A stretch of 64,000 nucleotides of DNA from CAYUQT01 sp964446835. Lineage in GTDB: Bacteria; Planctomycetota; Phycisphaerae; UBA1845; JAFGLZ01. Made by a program: the position numbers and the translations under genes. Below the pieces are notes generated by a model. That model was not told the DNA's origin. It saw only the letters and a program-made list of their open reading frames with translations, and ran no database searches. The stretch is taken from assembly GCA_964446835.1 (NCBI GenBank), contig CAYUQT010000022.1, positions 1 through 64,000 on the forward strand. The letters are read 5' to 3'. Shown piece by piece: positions 35,032 to 43,539 of the stretch. Each line of letters opens with the position of its first letter. The stretch's first letter is position 1.

Positions 35032-36030
35032 TCAATCTCGCTTGCCCTGCGAGAGGACCTCCTTCATTTGCTTCTCGAAGGCATCGACGTTGTCCTTTCG
35101 GATGATCATGGTCGGGACGTACATGAGTTTGCTTTCGGGGATCTTGGGCTTCTCGCCGCGGGCAAGTTGGGCCAGCAATTTGATCGATTGGTATCCGAAC
35201 TCAAACGGTTGTTGAACGACGGTGGCATGAATGAGCCCTTCGCGGACACCCTGAAGCGTGGCCAGTTCCTCGTCGAAGCAGACGATGGGGACCTTCACCT
35301 TCGACTCGCGGACGATTTTGAGGATCGCCGGTCCGTTGTACGACCAGAGCCCCACAAGGCAGCCTAGATCGGGGTACTTGCCCACCACGGCGGCGACGTT
35401 CTCCTGCGCCTTCGAGCGGCTGTTCTCGTCGGTGATGGGGCCTCTTTCGACGACGGTGACGTTGGCGTCCTTGAGGACATCCTGGATGCCCTGATAGCGT
35501 TCGCGGGCATTGGCGGCATCCATCTTGCCCACGAAGACCGCGATCTTTCCGCCTTTGGGCAGCACTTCCTTGATGAGTCGCCCCGCCTGGCGGCCGGCCT
35601 CGATGTTGTCGGTGCCTACATAGGCGACGCGTTTGCTCTTGGGCGAGTCGGAATCCTGCGTGACCACCGGCATATGGGCGGCGGCCTCATTGAGCATCGC
35701 CACCTGGCTGTCCGGGGCCAGCGGACTGATCGCCATGCCCTTGACCTCCTTGCCGATCATCGCCTCGATGATCTGTTTCTGCTGAGCCACGGTGCCCTGT
35801 CCGGGGATCTGGAAGTCAACCTCGACGTTACACTCTTTTTCGGCCTTGCGAAAACCGGCCCGGGCGATCATCCAGAAGTCGCAGGAGTTGTTAACCACGA
35901 AGGCCAGACGGACCATCTTCGGTTGTCCGGGTTTCGAGGTCGGTTCGGCCTCCTTCTGGCAGCCCCAGAGGGCAAACGCCGCACAGGCCGACAACATGAT
36001 TGAAAGGTAGCGCAGGAATGGGTTGCTCAT
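35032..36030 (-). CDS. Sugar-type ABC substrate-binding lipoprotein
   Basis: 332 aa from the ATG at 36030 after GGAGG. Lipoprotein signal with Cys in AFALWGCQK. The rest is a periplasmic-binding-protein-1 fold of the ribose/xylose-binding type: VRLAFVVNNSCDFWMIARAG, GMAISPLAPD, VTQDSDSPKSKRVAYVGTDN, GKIAVFVGKMDAANARERYQG and a late PIVCFDEE. It should bind a sugar in the periplasm for an ABC importer or a chemosensor. Neither an ATPase nor a permease gene is next to it, so it is an orphan here. It is divergent from the DRE-TIM aldolase-like gene. Confidence 0.9.
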   Translation of the reverse strand: MSNPFLRYLSIMLSACAAFALWGCQKEAEPTSKPGQPKMVRLAFVVNNSCDFWMIARAGFRKAEKECNVEVDFQIPGQGTVAQQKQIIEAMIGKEVKGMAISPLAPDSQVAMLNEAAAHMPVVTQDSDSPKSKRVAYVGTDNIEAGRQAGRLIKEVLPKGGKIAVFVGKMDAANARERYQGIQDVLKDANVTVVERGPITDENSRSKAQENVAAVVGKYPDLGCLVGLWSYNGPAILKIVRESKVKVPIVCFDEELATLQGVREGLIHATVVQQPFEFGYQSIKLLAQLARGEKPKIPESKLMYVPTMIIRKDNVDAFEKQMKEVLSQGKRD

Positions 36031-36231
36031 CCGATGTCCTCCGTCAAGAGATGCGACACTCACCCCGCATATCGGATCTGCCGACGATCCTCAGTGGGTC
36101 GGAGACCCTCGGTCGGGGCACGGTTGTTCCGCTGTTCGGGTCCAGACTGTATCACGACCCAGTCCCGGCGCCCAGCGGAAGGCACAGTCGATCCGCGGCA
36201 GCAGGCTTCGCGATGGGGGAGGGGCACGAAA

Positions 36232-36260
36232 TTGCTCATGAATTTCGGTGTCGCTATACT
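36232..36260 (+). promoter_or_regulatory. Sigma70-type promoter of the aldolase-like gene
   Basis: TTGCTC (36232-36237), 17-bp spacer and TATACT (36255-36260). The predicted start near 36267 leaves a leader of about 80 nt. It also argues that the ATG at 36235 in the longer open frame is not used. Confidence 0.6.
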
Positions 36261-36345
36261 GATAGGACCTGGAAAGCAGTGGGAGTTGAGCGTCGAGGCA
36301 CATTCGACCGACTTCCTGTCAGCCCTTCATCATGGAGATCCGTTC

Positions 36346-37314
36346 ATGGGTGCGCCGTGGATTACCTATCGACCTCAGATTCGCGTGCTCGATTGCACGA
36401 TTCGAGACGGTGGTCTGATGAACGACCATCGGTTTGATGACAATATGGTTCACGCGGTCTATGACGCCTGCGTGGCCGCCGGTATCGACTATATGGAGGT
36501 GGGCTACAAGGCGAGCCGCAAGATCTTCGCCGGCGATAAGTTCGGCGCCTGGAGGTTCTGCACGGAGAACGATCTCCGCCGGATCGTCGGCGACAACAAG
36601 ACGGGGCTGAAGATCGCCGTCATGGCCGACGCCGAGAAGACCGACTACCACGAGGACATCCTGCCGCGCGATCAGAGCGTGATCGACGTAATCCGGGTGG
36701 CGGCCTACATCAACCAGGTCCCGGAAGCCGTCGACATGATCAAGGACGCCCACGACAAGGGCTATGAGACGACGGTTAATCTGATGGCCATATCGACCAT
36801 CTCCGAACGGGAGCTGGACGAGGCGCTGCGGGTCTTCGCTACGACGCCGGTCGAGACGATCTATCTCGTGGACAGCTATGGTTCGCTTTACAGCGAGCAG
36901 ATCCAGGACCTGACGCAACGATACCTGACGGTAGCCAAAGATGTGGGCAAAGAGGTCGGCATCCACGCCCATAACAATCAGCAACTGGCATACGCCAACA
37001 CGATCGAGGCGATCATCCAGGGGGCCAATCGGCTCGACGCCACGATGCTGGGGATGGGGCGCGGGGCGGGCAACTGTCCGATCGAGCTGCTGCTCGGGTT
37101 CCTGCGGAACCCGAAGTTCCGCGTTCGTCCGATCCTCAAGTGCATCCAGGAGCAGATTCTGCCGCTGCGTCAGAAGATCGCCTGGGGTTACGAGGTTCCT
37201 TACGCGATAACGGGGCAGCTCAATCGCCATCCTCGGGGTGCGATCCAGGCAGTCTCCGGTCCGAGCCACGCCGATTACGTGGCGTTTTACGATCAGTGTT
37301 CGGTGGATGAATAG
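36346..37314 (+). CDS. HMGL-like (DRE-TIM) aldolase family protein
   Basis: 322 aa from the ATG at 36346 (GGAG eight bases before). DRE-TIM metallolyase signatures: IRVLDCTIRDGGLMN at the first strand, VYLVDSYGSLYS-like ETIYLVDSYGSLY, the metal-binding HAHNNQQLAYANT and the LGMGRGAGNCPIE loop. The order fits 4-hydroxy-2-oxovalerate aldolase-type enzymes, cleaving or joining a pyruvate-type unit. It lacks the C-terminal dehydrogenase-contact domain of full-length MhpE (short C-terminus), and no aldehyde dehydrogenase is adjacent. Members like this occur in polysaccharide gene clusters, so a role in making a modified sugar acid is possible. Confidence 0.8.
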   Translation: MGAPWITYRPQIRVLDCTIRDGGLMNDHRFDDNMVHAVYDACVAAGIDYMEVGYKASRKIFAGDKFGAWRFCTENDLRRIVGDNKTGLKIAVMADAEKTDYHEDILPRDQSVIDVIRVAAYINQVPEAVDMIKDAHDKGYETTVNLMAISTISERELDEALRVFATTPVETIYLVDSYGSLYSEQIQDLTQRYLTVAKDVGKEVGIHAHNNQQLAYANTIEAIIQGANRLDATMLGMGRGAGNCPIELLLGFLRNPKFRVRPILKCIQEQILPLRQKIAWGYEVPYAITGQLNRHPRGAIQAVSGPSHADYVAFYDQCSVDE

Positions 37315-37323
37315 GCGGTGGAC

Positions 37324-37352
37324 TTGACCCGTTCGCGCATGAACGCTAATGT
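37324..37352 (+). promoter_or_regulatory. Sigma70-type promoter of tRNA-Ala
   Basis: TTGACC (37324-37329), 17-bp spacer and TAATGT (37347-37352), about 38 nt before the tRNA. The same layout is seen for tRNA-Phe. Confidence 0.6.
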
Positions 37353-37396
37353 TATAGAGCAACGGAGGCGGGCTAGCAGCCCGCCTCTTTACTCGT

Positions 37397-37469
37397 GGGG
37401 CCGTGGCGCAGCTGGGAGCGCGTCTGCATGGCATGCAGAAGGTCACGGGTTCGAATCCCGTCGGCTCCA
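37397..37469 (+). tRNA. tRNA-Ala (GGC)
   Basis: Acceptor GGGGCCG pairs with CGGCTCC (one G-U), discriminator A. Anticodon stem TCTGC/GCAGA with loop ATGGCAT gives GGC. T-arm ACGGG-TTCGAAT-CCCGT is perfect. CCA is not encoded. Confidence 0.95.
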
Positions 37470-37477
37470 TTGATCGT

Positions 37478-37513
37478 AAGGCAAGCCTCGCAAAGGGCTT
37501 GCCTTATTTTTTT
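37478..37513 (+). terminator. Intrinsic terminator after tRNA-Ala
   Basis: Perfect 10-bp stem AAGGCAAGCC/GGCTTGCCTT, eight-base loop, then A and seven T. Confidence 0.9.
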
Positions 37514-37657
37514 GCCGGTCGGAGCGTTTGGGGATAGGCAGTGAGCCGCCCTGGAAAACATAGATCTCTCCGGGAGGGCGTTTCGACCGCATCGAGCGTT
37601 TGTAGGACGCATAACGCAAAGCCCCCTTTGGGGTTTCATTGACCAGGCGGTCCTGTC

Positions 37658-39172
37658 ATGTCCATCGAACACACATCACGATCCGTTGCGGCATTGAGGG
37701 GGGCGTTTCAGGCCGGACGCCCGCTCATCTACGTTCAGTCGCCCGAAGAACAGCGGACGCTTCGTCTGTTGCAGTCGATGACCGCATCCATTCCCGGCGG
37801 AGAACGACCGGTCTTTCTGTGGCGCGTGACCGAAGGCCTGACCTGCGAGGGACGCCCCGTTGAGTCAGGGCTGAACTCGGCTCGTGCGGTTCTCGACTGG
37901 ATCATCGCCCGAAAAGACCCGGTGGTGGTGGTGCTCTGCGATCTGCACGACCCGATGCGCGAATCGTTCGAGACTCGCCGGCGACTCCGGGACCTGTACT
38001 ACTCGTGTCTGGACACGGGCAAGTACGCAGTGATCTGTTCGCCCATCCGATATGTTCCCGAGGAAATAAGCCGCGAGATCATCTTCCTGAGGCTGCCTCT
38101 GCCCGATGCGGCGGAACTGCGACAACTGCTTGATGGAGAGATAGCAAGGATTCGCCAGGGCAACGGGCAGGTCGAGCTGGATGAGGGCGGCATGTATCAG
38201 ATCGTCCGTTCGATGCAGGGCATGGCCTTGAACGAGGCCTTGCACGCCTTGCGTCGGGCGGTGATCGCTTCGAACCACCGCCTGACGGGCGAGTGTGTCG
38301 CTCAGATTCAGGAAGAGAAACAGGAACTCGTTCGCCAGACGGGGCTCTTGCAGTTTGTGCCCGACACGTCAGACATCAGCGAAATCGGCGGCGCCGACAA
38401 TCTCAAGAAATGGCTCGTGCAACGCCACGAACTGTTCGCCGATCGGGACAGCCTCAGCAAGGACATTGTGCCCAAGGGCATTCTGTTGATGGGCGTCAGC
38501 GGGTGCGGTAAGAGTCTCTCGGCCAGGGCGGTCGCCCGCGTCTTCGGTCTGCCGCTGTATCGCATGGAGATGGTGCAGGTCTTTCGAGAGGGGATCGAGC
38601 GGGCCGAAGGCCTGTTTGCCGACGCGTGTCGTCTGATGGAGGAGGTTTCGCCGGCGGTCGTGTGGTTCGATGAGATCGAGGCGAACATCAGCCAGCACGA
38701 ACAGGATACCACCGGCGCGCTGGATCGCATCTTCGCCTACTTCCTGACATGGATGCAGGAGAAACCGGCGGGTCTGTTCATTGCGGCCACGGCCAACCGG
38801 ATCGACCTGTTGCCCGCGGAGATGATACGCAAGGGGCGGTTCGATCAGATCTTCTTCCTCGACTTGCCCGAACGCCCAGAACGCAAGGAGATATTCGAGA
38901 TTCACCTGAAGAAACGCGGTATCGATCCGGCCAGTCTGCCCCTCGATCTGGTCACCGAGCGAACCGAGGGCTGGAACGGTGCCGAGATTGAGCAGTGTGT
39001 GATCGCCTCGATTGTGGCATCACGCCTGGACAAGCGTCCTCTGAGCGACCGCCACATGCTGGCGGCCCTGCACGAAATCGTGCCGATCAGCAAGACGATG
39101 AGAGAGCAGGTCAATCACATCCGCGGTTGGGCTTTCGAGCGAGCCGTGCGAGCTGCTCCGCGAAGGGTCTAG
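37658..39172 (+). CDS. Ycf46-like AAA+ ATPase
   Basis: 504 aa. The N-terminal 230 residues form a Rossmann-like domain without a clear Walker A (LIYVQSPEEQRTL, VVVVLCDLHDPM). The C-terminal part is a complete AAA+ module: Walker A GVSGCGKS (279-286), Walker B VVWFDEIE (334-341), sensor 1 ATANR and an RKGRFDQIF segment with the arginine finger. This architecture is that of Ycf46/YjoB-like ATPases, which are thought to remodel proteins and are linked in cyanobacteria to CO2 uptake; the role here is unknown. No membrane segment. It ends in a 4-bp overlap with the convergent flippase-like gene. Confidence 0.9.
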   Translation: MSIEHTSRSVAALRGAFQAGRPLIYVQSPEEQRTLRLLQSMTASIPGGERPVFLWRVTEGLTCEGRPVESGLNSARAVLDWIIARKDPVVVVLCDLHDPMRESFETRRRLRDLYYSCLDTGKYAVICSPIRYVPEEISREIIFLRLPLPDAAELRQLLDGEIARIRQGNGQVELDEGGMYQIVRSMQGMALNEALHALRRAVIASNHRLTGECVAQIQEEKQELVRQTGLLQFVPDTSDISEIGGADNLKKWLVQRHELFADRDSLSKDIVPKGILLMGVSGCGKSLSARAVARVFGLPLYRMEMVQVFREGIERAEGLFADACRLMEEVSPAVVWFDEIEANISQHEQDTTGALDRIFAYFLTWMQEKPAGLFIAATANRIDLLPAEMIRKGRFDQIFFLDLPERPERKEIFEIHLKKRGIDPASLPLDLVTERTEGWNGAEIEQCVIASIVASRLDKRPLSDRHMLAALHEIVPISKTMREQVNHIRGWAFERAVRAAPRRV

Positions 39173-40086
39173 GTTGGGTTCACTCGGTCGGTGCGCGGTT
39201 CATCTCGTTTTGGCGTGCGATTGGCCAGCGTCAGGGCGATCCAGCCCACGGGCAGCCACAACCAGAACGTGACCATTCGGAATGCCGCCACCGCAGGAGC
39301 CAGGTGCTCGGCCGGAACATGCATGATTTTCAGACTGGTACCCAGAAGCGCCTCGGCGGCGCCGATGCCACCGGGCAGCCCCGTGCCTGCCGCAAGGCTC
39401 GCCGAGAAGGGGGCCGCAAACAGCGTTTCAACCAGACCCACGCGACCGGGCAGATCGCGCACCAGGAGGTAGAACGCCAGGCTTTGCAGGAAGCAGCCGA
39501 CGGCCGTCAGGAGTAGCATGAGGGGGACACGCCAGCCTTTCCAGAAACTGGGCGGCATCGCTACGAATGTTGTGGAGAATCGCTGGGTCAGGCGATCTGC
39601 CAGCGACAGGAGCAGTCCCGCGACCAGGAAGAATGTAACGGCTCCGGCCAGTGGGTGGATCAATGTTGCCAGCAGCGCCGACATCAGAACGACCGCCGCG
39701 GCGACGTCCAGGAAGAGCACCGCCAGTTCAACCCTCAGGCAGTCGGGCCACGTTCCACGGCCCAAGCGAACAATCACGTCGGGTCGGATCAGGTTTCCCA
39801 GATGGACCGGGACCAGCATCCCCGCATGGGCCGACAGGAAGATGGCTACCCCGCGGGTGTCGCGCACCCGAATGCCGAACAGGGTGCAAAGCCAGATCCA
39901 GCATATCCCGTCCAACCCGATGCCCAGGGCCGTCAGAGCGGTAGCTGCGATCAGCGACAGCCCTTTGTGCCGCCAATAGGCCAGGACCGCGGTAGAATCG
40001 CCGGTGGCAGACTGATAGATGCCGTAGGCGGTGACGACCGCCAGCAGCGACAGACCGATCAACCTGACGTGTTTCTTGAGTTGCAC
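39169..40086 (-). CDS. LPG_synthase_TM (flippase-like) membrane protein
   Basis: About 305 aa from a GTG at 40086 (GGGCGG just upstream); a longer frame from a TTG at 40167 is possible but adds a non-hydrophobic stretch. About eight membrane segments with the family's FLSAHAGMLVPVHLGNLIRPD and GTGLPGGIGAAEALLG motifs, corresponding to the conserved Gly/Pro-rich loops of UPF0104/AglD-type proteins. The family includes the transmembrane part of lysylphosphatidylglycerol synthase and hopanoid or glycolipid genes such as HpnL, and is thought to move or bind lipids. Here the catalytic domain is absent. It lies next to, and divergent from, the radical SAM operon. Confidence 0.8.
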   Translation of the reverse strand: MQLKKHVRLIGLSLLAVVTAYGIYQSATGDSTAVLAYWRHKGLSLIAATALTALGIGLDGICWIWLCTLFGIRVRDTRGVAIFLSAHAGMLVPVHLGNLIRPDVIVRLGRGTWPDCLRVELAVLFLDVAAAVVLMSALLATLIHPLAGAVTFFLVAGLLLSLADRLTQRFSTTFVAMPPSFWKGWRVPLMLLLTAVGCFLQSLAFYLLVRDLPGRVGLVETLFAAPFSASLAAGTGLPGGIGAAEALLGTSLKIMHVPAEHLAPAVAAFRMVTFWLWLPVGWIALTLANRTPKRDEPRTDRVNPT

Positions 40087-40216
40087 GTGGACCGCCCGAG
40101 TGGGCTCATGATAGCAGAGCGTTGAGGAACAGGCGACCGTCCTTTCAGCACCGACGGCAGTGGTCAAGATGCCTGGAATAATGAGTTAGACACAATTAAG
40201 AATCGGTAAACACTGT

Positions 40217-40245
40217 TTGACACGTCGTTTTCGTAGTCGTATGAT
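40217..40245 (+). promoter_or_regulatory. Near-consensus promoter of the radical SAM operon
   Basis: TTGACA (40217-40222), 17-bp spacer and TATGAT (40240-40245). Predicted start near 40252, about 140 nt before the first radical SAM gene. No comparably good promoter was seen further downstream in the cluster, so much of it may be read from here. Confidence 0.75.
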
Positions 40246-40251
40246 GAAGAT

Positions 40252-40390
40252 CGACAACTTCACGGAGGGTATGTCCCCGCGGTTGCACCTCAAGTTTGGG
40301 GGTGCGGCTTGACCTAAGCCAAGTCATGAAAAGGGGTTGCCCACACAGCACCTGTGGCGTCGTTGACGGCAAACTGAGGACTCGCGGCAC
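40252..40390 (+). promoter_or_regulatory. Structured leader of the radical SAM operon
   Basis: The leader can form GCACCTC/GGGGTGC (40285-40291 with 40299-40305) and CCACA/TGTGG (40341-40345 with 40353-40357). A short frame of 22 codons starts at the ATG at 40326 and ends with TGA at 40392-40394, overlapping the GTG start of the first gene. This could couple translation. It does not look like a cobalamin riboswitch: no B12 box was found. Confidence 0.35.
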
Positions 40391-41932
40391 GTGAGGGTCT
40401 TGTTCTTCTATCGCGGTACGGAGCACTTCGGAATCGAGTACCTCTCGGCCGTCCTCACACAGGCCGGGCATGTCACCGAACTCATCTACGATCCGGGGTT
40501 GGACAACAACTTTCATTGGCAGTGGGATGCATTGCGCCGGCTGAACGTGCCGTCGAGGCTCATGAAGCGGGCCCGCGATTTTGCGCCGGACCTGATCGCC
40601 TTTTCCTCGATCACGAATCTGTACCCATATGTCAAAGAGATGGCCCGGATGCTCAAGGCCGAGCTGAAGGTGCCGACGGTCATCGGGGGCATTCATGCGA
40701 CGGTTCTGGCCGAAAGCGTTCTGAAGGAAGACTGTTTCGACATCGTCTGTCGGGGCGAGGGTGAGTACGCCCTGGTCGATCTGGCGAACAAGCTGGAGCG
40801 ACAGGAGGACATCACCTCGATTCCGAATCTGTGGGTCAAGGACGAGCACGGGGTCATTCATCGGAACGAGCCGCGTCCGCTGATTCAGGACTTGGATTCA
40901 CTGCCGTTTGCCGACAAGGACATCTTCTATCGGAGCGGGGCCTTCTGGCGCAACGTTCAGATTCTGACCGGTCGGGGCTGTCCGTATCGGTGCACGTATT
41001 GCGTGAACAGCTACCACTATCGGATGAACGTGCATCGGGAGAAGCTGGTTCGTCGCCGCAGCGTTGGGAACGTCATCGAAGAGCTTCGGATCAACAAGAA
41101 GAAGTTCAAACCCACGATGATCATCTTCGCTGACGATACGTTCACCTTCAGTGCCGACTGGTTGGAGGAATTCGCCGACATCTACAAGACGGAGATCGGG
41201 GTTCCGTTTCAGTGCAACATCCATCCGCTGACCGTCAAGCCTCGGACGGTGAACGCTCTGAAGAAGGCGGGCTGCGGGTTTGTCTCGATGGGCATTCAGA
41301 CGGCCAACAGCGAGCTGCGCAAGCGGCTGCTGGCCCGCAACGAGACGAACGAGCGGATTATGGACGCATGCCGGCTCATTCAGGATGCAGGGATCGGGCT
41401 CGAGACCGAGCTGATATTCGGTCTGCCGGAGGAGACGCCCGAGATCATCTGGGAATCGGTGGAGATGAACCGGAAGATCAGGCCGCACGCGACCTCCACG
41501 TTTGTGTTCTATCCGTTTCCCGGGACCGACCTGGCCGACTATTGCCTGGAGCACGGGTTCATCGATCCGGAGGGGTTCAAGAACGCCAACGAGGGGATCG
41601 GTTCGTATCTGTCGACCCTGCTGCTGCGGCACAAATACTCGGATCTGGTGCTGAATGTGGTGGATCTTCTGCCGCTGTTTGTGAAACTTCCGGACTCCCT
41701 GAGCGATGGTCTTCTGAGGCGAATGTGCGCGAGAAAGCACGGCCCGCTGGCGCAGGCACTGGGTTTCATCGGGGTTCCCCTGTCCGATCCATGGTTGGCC
41801 AAGGCCAGGACTCTGGACTATTTCCACATGGTCTGGCGGTTGTATAAGCCTTTGCCCGTTCAGCGCGAGTTGCCCGTGCCGGCCGCCGATGGTGTGTGTG
41901 CACTGCCGTTGCTGAGGAGTGAGCGTCCTTGA
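40391..41932 (+). CDS. B12-binding radical SAM protein, paralog 1
   Basis: 513 aa from a GTG; GAGGA lies ten bases upstream. N-terminal B12-binding Rossmann domain (1-145: MRVLFFYRGTEHFG, VIGGIHATV, CRGEGEYAL) and a radical SAM TIM-barrel domain with the cluster motif CPYRCTYC (C197, C201, C204) followed by FADDTF, a helical linker and HxFPGTDL-type end of the barrel (FYPFPGTDLADYC). The BchE/HpnJ type of cobalamin-dependent radical SAM enzyme is the closest match; such enzymes do methylations, ring changes or other hard C-H chemistry. The usual DxHxxG cobalamin signature is not visible. It is the first of three tandem copies. Substrate unknown. Confidence 0.92.
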   Translation: MRVLFFYRGTEHFGIEYLSAVLTQAGHVTELIYDPGLDNNFHWQWDALRRLNVPSRLMKRARDFAPDLIAFSSITNLYPYVKEMARMLKAELKVPTVIGGIHATVLAESVLKEDCFDIVCRGEGEYALVDLANKLERQEDITSIPNLWVKDEHGVIHRNEPRPLIQDLDSLPFADKDIFYRSGAFWRNVQILTGRGCPYRCTYCVNSYHYRMNVHREKLVRRRSVGNVIEELRINKKKFKPTMIIFADDTFTFSADWLEEFADIYKTEIGVPFQCNIHPLTVKPRTVNALKKAGCGFVSMGIQTANSELRKRLLARNETNERIMDACRLIQDAGIGLETELIFGLPEETPEIIWESVEMNRKIRPHATSTFVFYPFPGTDLADYCLEHGFIDPEGFKNANEGIGSYLSTLLLRHKYSDLVLNVVDLLPLFVKLPDSLSDGLLRRMCARKHGPLAQALGFIGVPLSDPWLAKARTLDYFHMVWRLYKPLPVQRELPVPAADGVCALPLLRSERP

Positions 41933-43473
41933 GAGTACTGTTCTTCTATCGAGGGACTGAGAACTACGGCATCGAGTACATCTCGGCGGTGCTGACGGCG
42001 GCGGGGCACCAGACGGAACTGATTTACGACCCGGGTCTGGACAACAACTTCTCGTGGCGTTTTGACTTCATTCGAAAGCTGAACGTTCCCAAGAGGCTCA
42101 TGCGACGGGCCAGGGACTTCGCACCCGATCTGATTGCCTTCTCCTCAATCACCAACCTCTTTCCCTATGTCAAGGAGATGGCTCGCCTTCTCAAGGCGGA
42201 GTTCAAGGTGCCGTCGGTCATCGGGGGCATCCACCCCACGGTGCTTCCGGAGCTGGTGCTCCAGGAGGACTGTTTCGACATCGTGTGCCGCGGTGAGGGC
42301 GAGTACGCCTTGCTGGACCTTGTGAACGCCCTGGAGCGGGGCGAGGACATCACGAAGATCCCGAACCTATGGGTCAAGGACGAGCACGGGGTGATCCATC
42401 GGAACGAGCCTCGCCCGCTGATCAACGATCTGGACTCGCTGCCGTTTGCCGACAAGGACCTGTTCTACCGGAACGGGGCGTTCTGGCGGAACGTAGCGAT
42501 CATGACGGGACGCGGCTGCCCGTATCACTGTACATATTGCGTGAACAGCTTCCGTCACCGGATGGCCCAGCCGGGCGATCGCATCGTGCGGCGTCGCAGC
42601 GTGGACAACGTCATCCAGGAGCTGAAGATCTGCAAACGCAAGTATGCGCCGCAGATCGTGACGTTCATGGACGACACGTTCTCGATACAGCCGGACTGGC
42701 TCGAGGAGTTCGCCGCGCGATACACCCGGGAGGTGGACGTGCCCTTCCAGTGCAACGTTCACCCGTCGACGGTGACGTCGCGCATCGTCAACGCTCTGAA
42801 GAAGGGGGGCTGCCGGTCGATCATCATGGGGGTGGAGGCGGGCAACGAGGAGGTGCGGCATACTCTGATGCGCCGTCCGGAATCCAACGCGCAGGTGCTC
42901 GAAGCTGCGCGACTGATTCGTGAGACGGGGATTCCGCTGGAGACCGAGCTGATCGTCGGGCTTCCGGAGGAGACGGCCGAGAACCTGTGGGAGACGGTGT
43001 CGCTGAATCTGGAGATCAAGCCGGCCTCGACGGCGACATTCATGTTCTATCCGTTTCCGGGGACGGACATGGCTCAATACTGTATTACCAAGGGGTTGAT
43101 GGACGACGAGGCGATCCGGAAGGTCAACGAGGGTTACGGTTCGTACCTGTCCACGTCGCTGGTCAAGCATGCGTGTCCGGACCTGGTCTTCAATATTTTC
43201 GAGCTGTTACCGTTGTTCACGGCGCTTCCAAGGTCGTTCACCGAGAAGTACATGAAGCGGCTGTGTGCGCGCAAGTATGGGTCGTTGATCCGGGCCCTGG
43301 GGTATCTGAGCATGCCCCTGTCCGATCCGTGGGGGGCCCGGTCTCGAGGGATGGACTATCTGCACATGATGTGGCGGGTGTTTCGGCCCTCTCCCGTTCG
43401 ATCTCGGCCACCGCGGCGCAGTGCCTGCAGCGAGGCGGGGCGTCCGGGCCACGTGGGCCGAGCCTTGGGTTGA
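41929..43473 (+). CDS. B12-binding radical SAM protein, paralog 2
   Basis: 514 aa from a TTG that overlaps the stop of paralog 1 (TTGA), with GGAG nine bases upstream, so translation is coupled. Colinear with paralog 1 without gaps for at least the first 204 residues; cluster motif CPYHCTYC (C197, C201, C204). The equivalent of paralog 1's EHFG is ENYG here, so a cobalamin-ligating His is not conserved at that place. The barrel motifs MDDTF, GVEAGNEEVR and FYPFPGTDMAQYC are intact, so it should be active. The last 30 residues (Arg/Pro-rich) are unlike the other copies. Confidence 0.92.
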   Translation: MRVLFFYRGTENYGIEYISAVLTAAGHQTELIYDPGLDNNFSWRFDFIRKLNVPKRLMRRARDFAPDLIAFSSITNLFPYVKEMARLLKAEFKVPSVIGGIHPTVLPELVLQEDCFDIVCRGEGEYALLDLVNALERGEDITKIPNLWVKDEHGVIHRNEPRPLINDLDSLPFADKDLFYRNGAFWRNVAIMTGRGCPYHCTYCVNSFRHRMAQPGDRIVRRRSVDNVIQELKICKRKYAPQIVTFMDDTFSIQPDWLEEFAARYTREVDVPFQCNVHPSTVTSRIVNALKKGGCRSIIMGVEAGNEEVRHTLMRRPESNAQVLEAARLIRETGIPLETELIVGLPEETAENLWETVSLNLEIKPASTATFMFYPFPGTDMAQYCITKGLMDDEAIRKVNEGYGSYLSTSLVKHACPDLVFNIFELLPLFTALPRSFTEKYMKRLCARKYGSLIRALGYLSMPLSDPWGARSRGMDYLHMMWRVFRPSPVRSRPPRRSACSEAGRPGHVGRALG

Positions 43474-43539
43474 TGTCGGGGTGTCGTCCGGGCCTCTCTT
43501 CCTCGGGAGGCCTCGGCGACAGGTGGGGAGTATCTGAAC

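Noticed and set aside
40252..40390. Cobalamin riboswitch before the B12-dependent enzymes
   Set aside because: I looked for the conserved B12 box and the multi-arm fold and did not find them.
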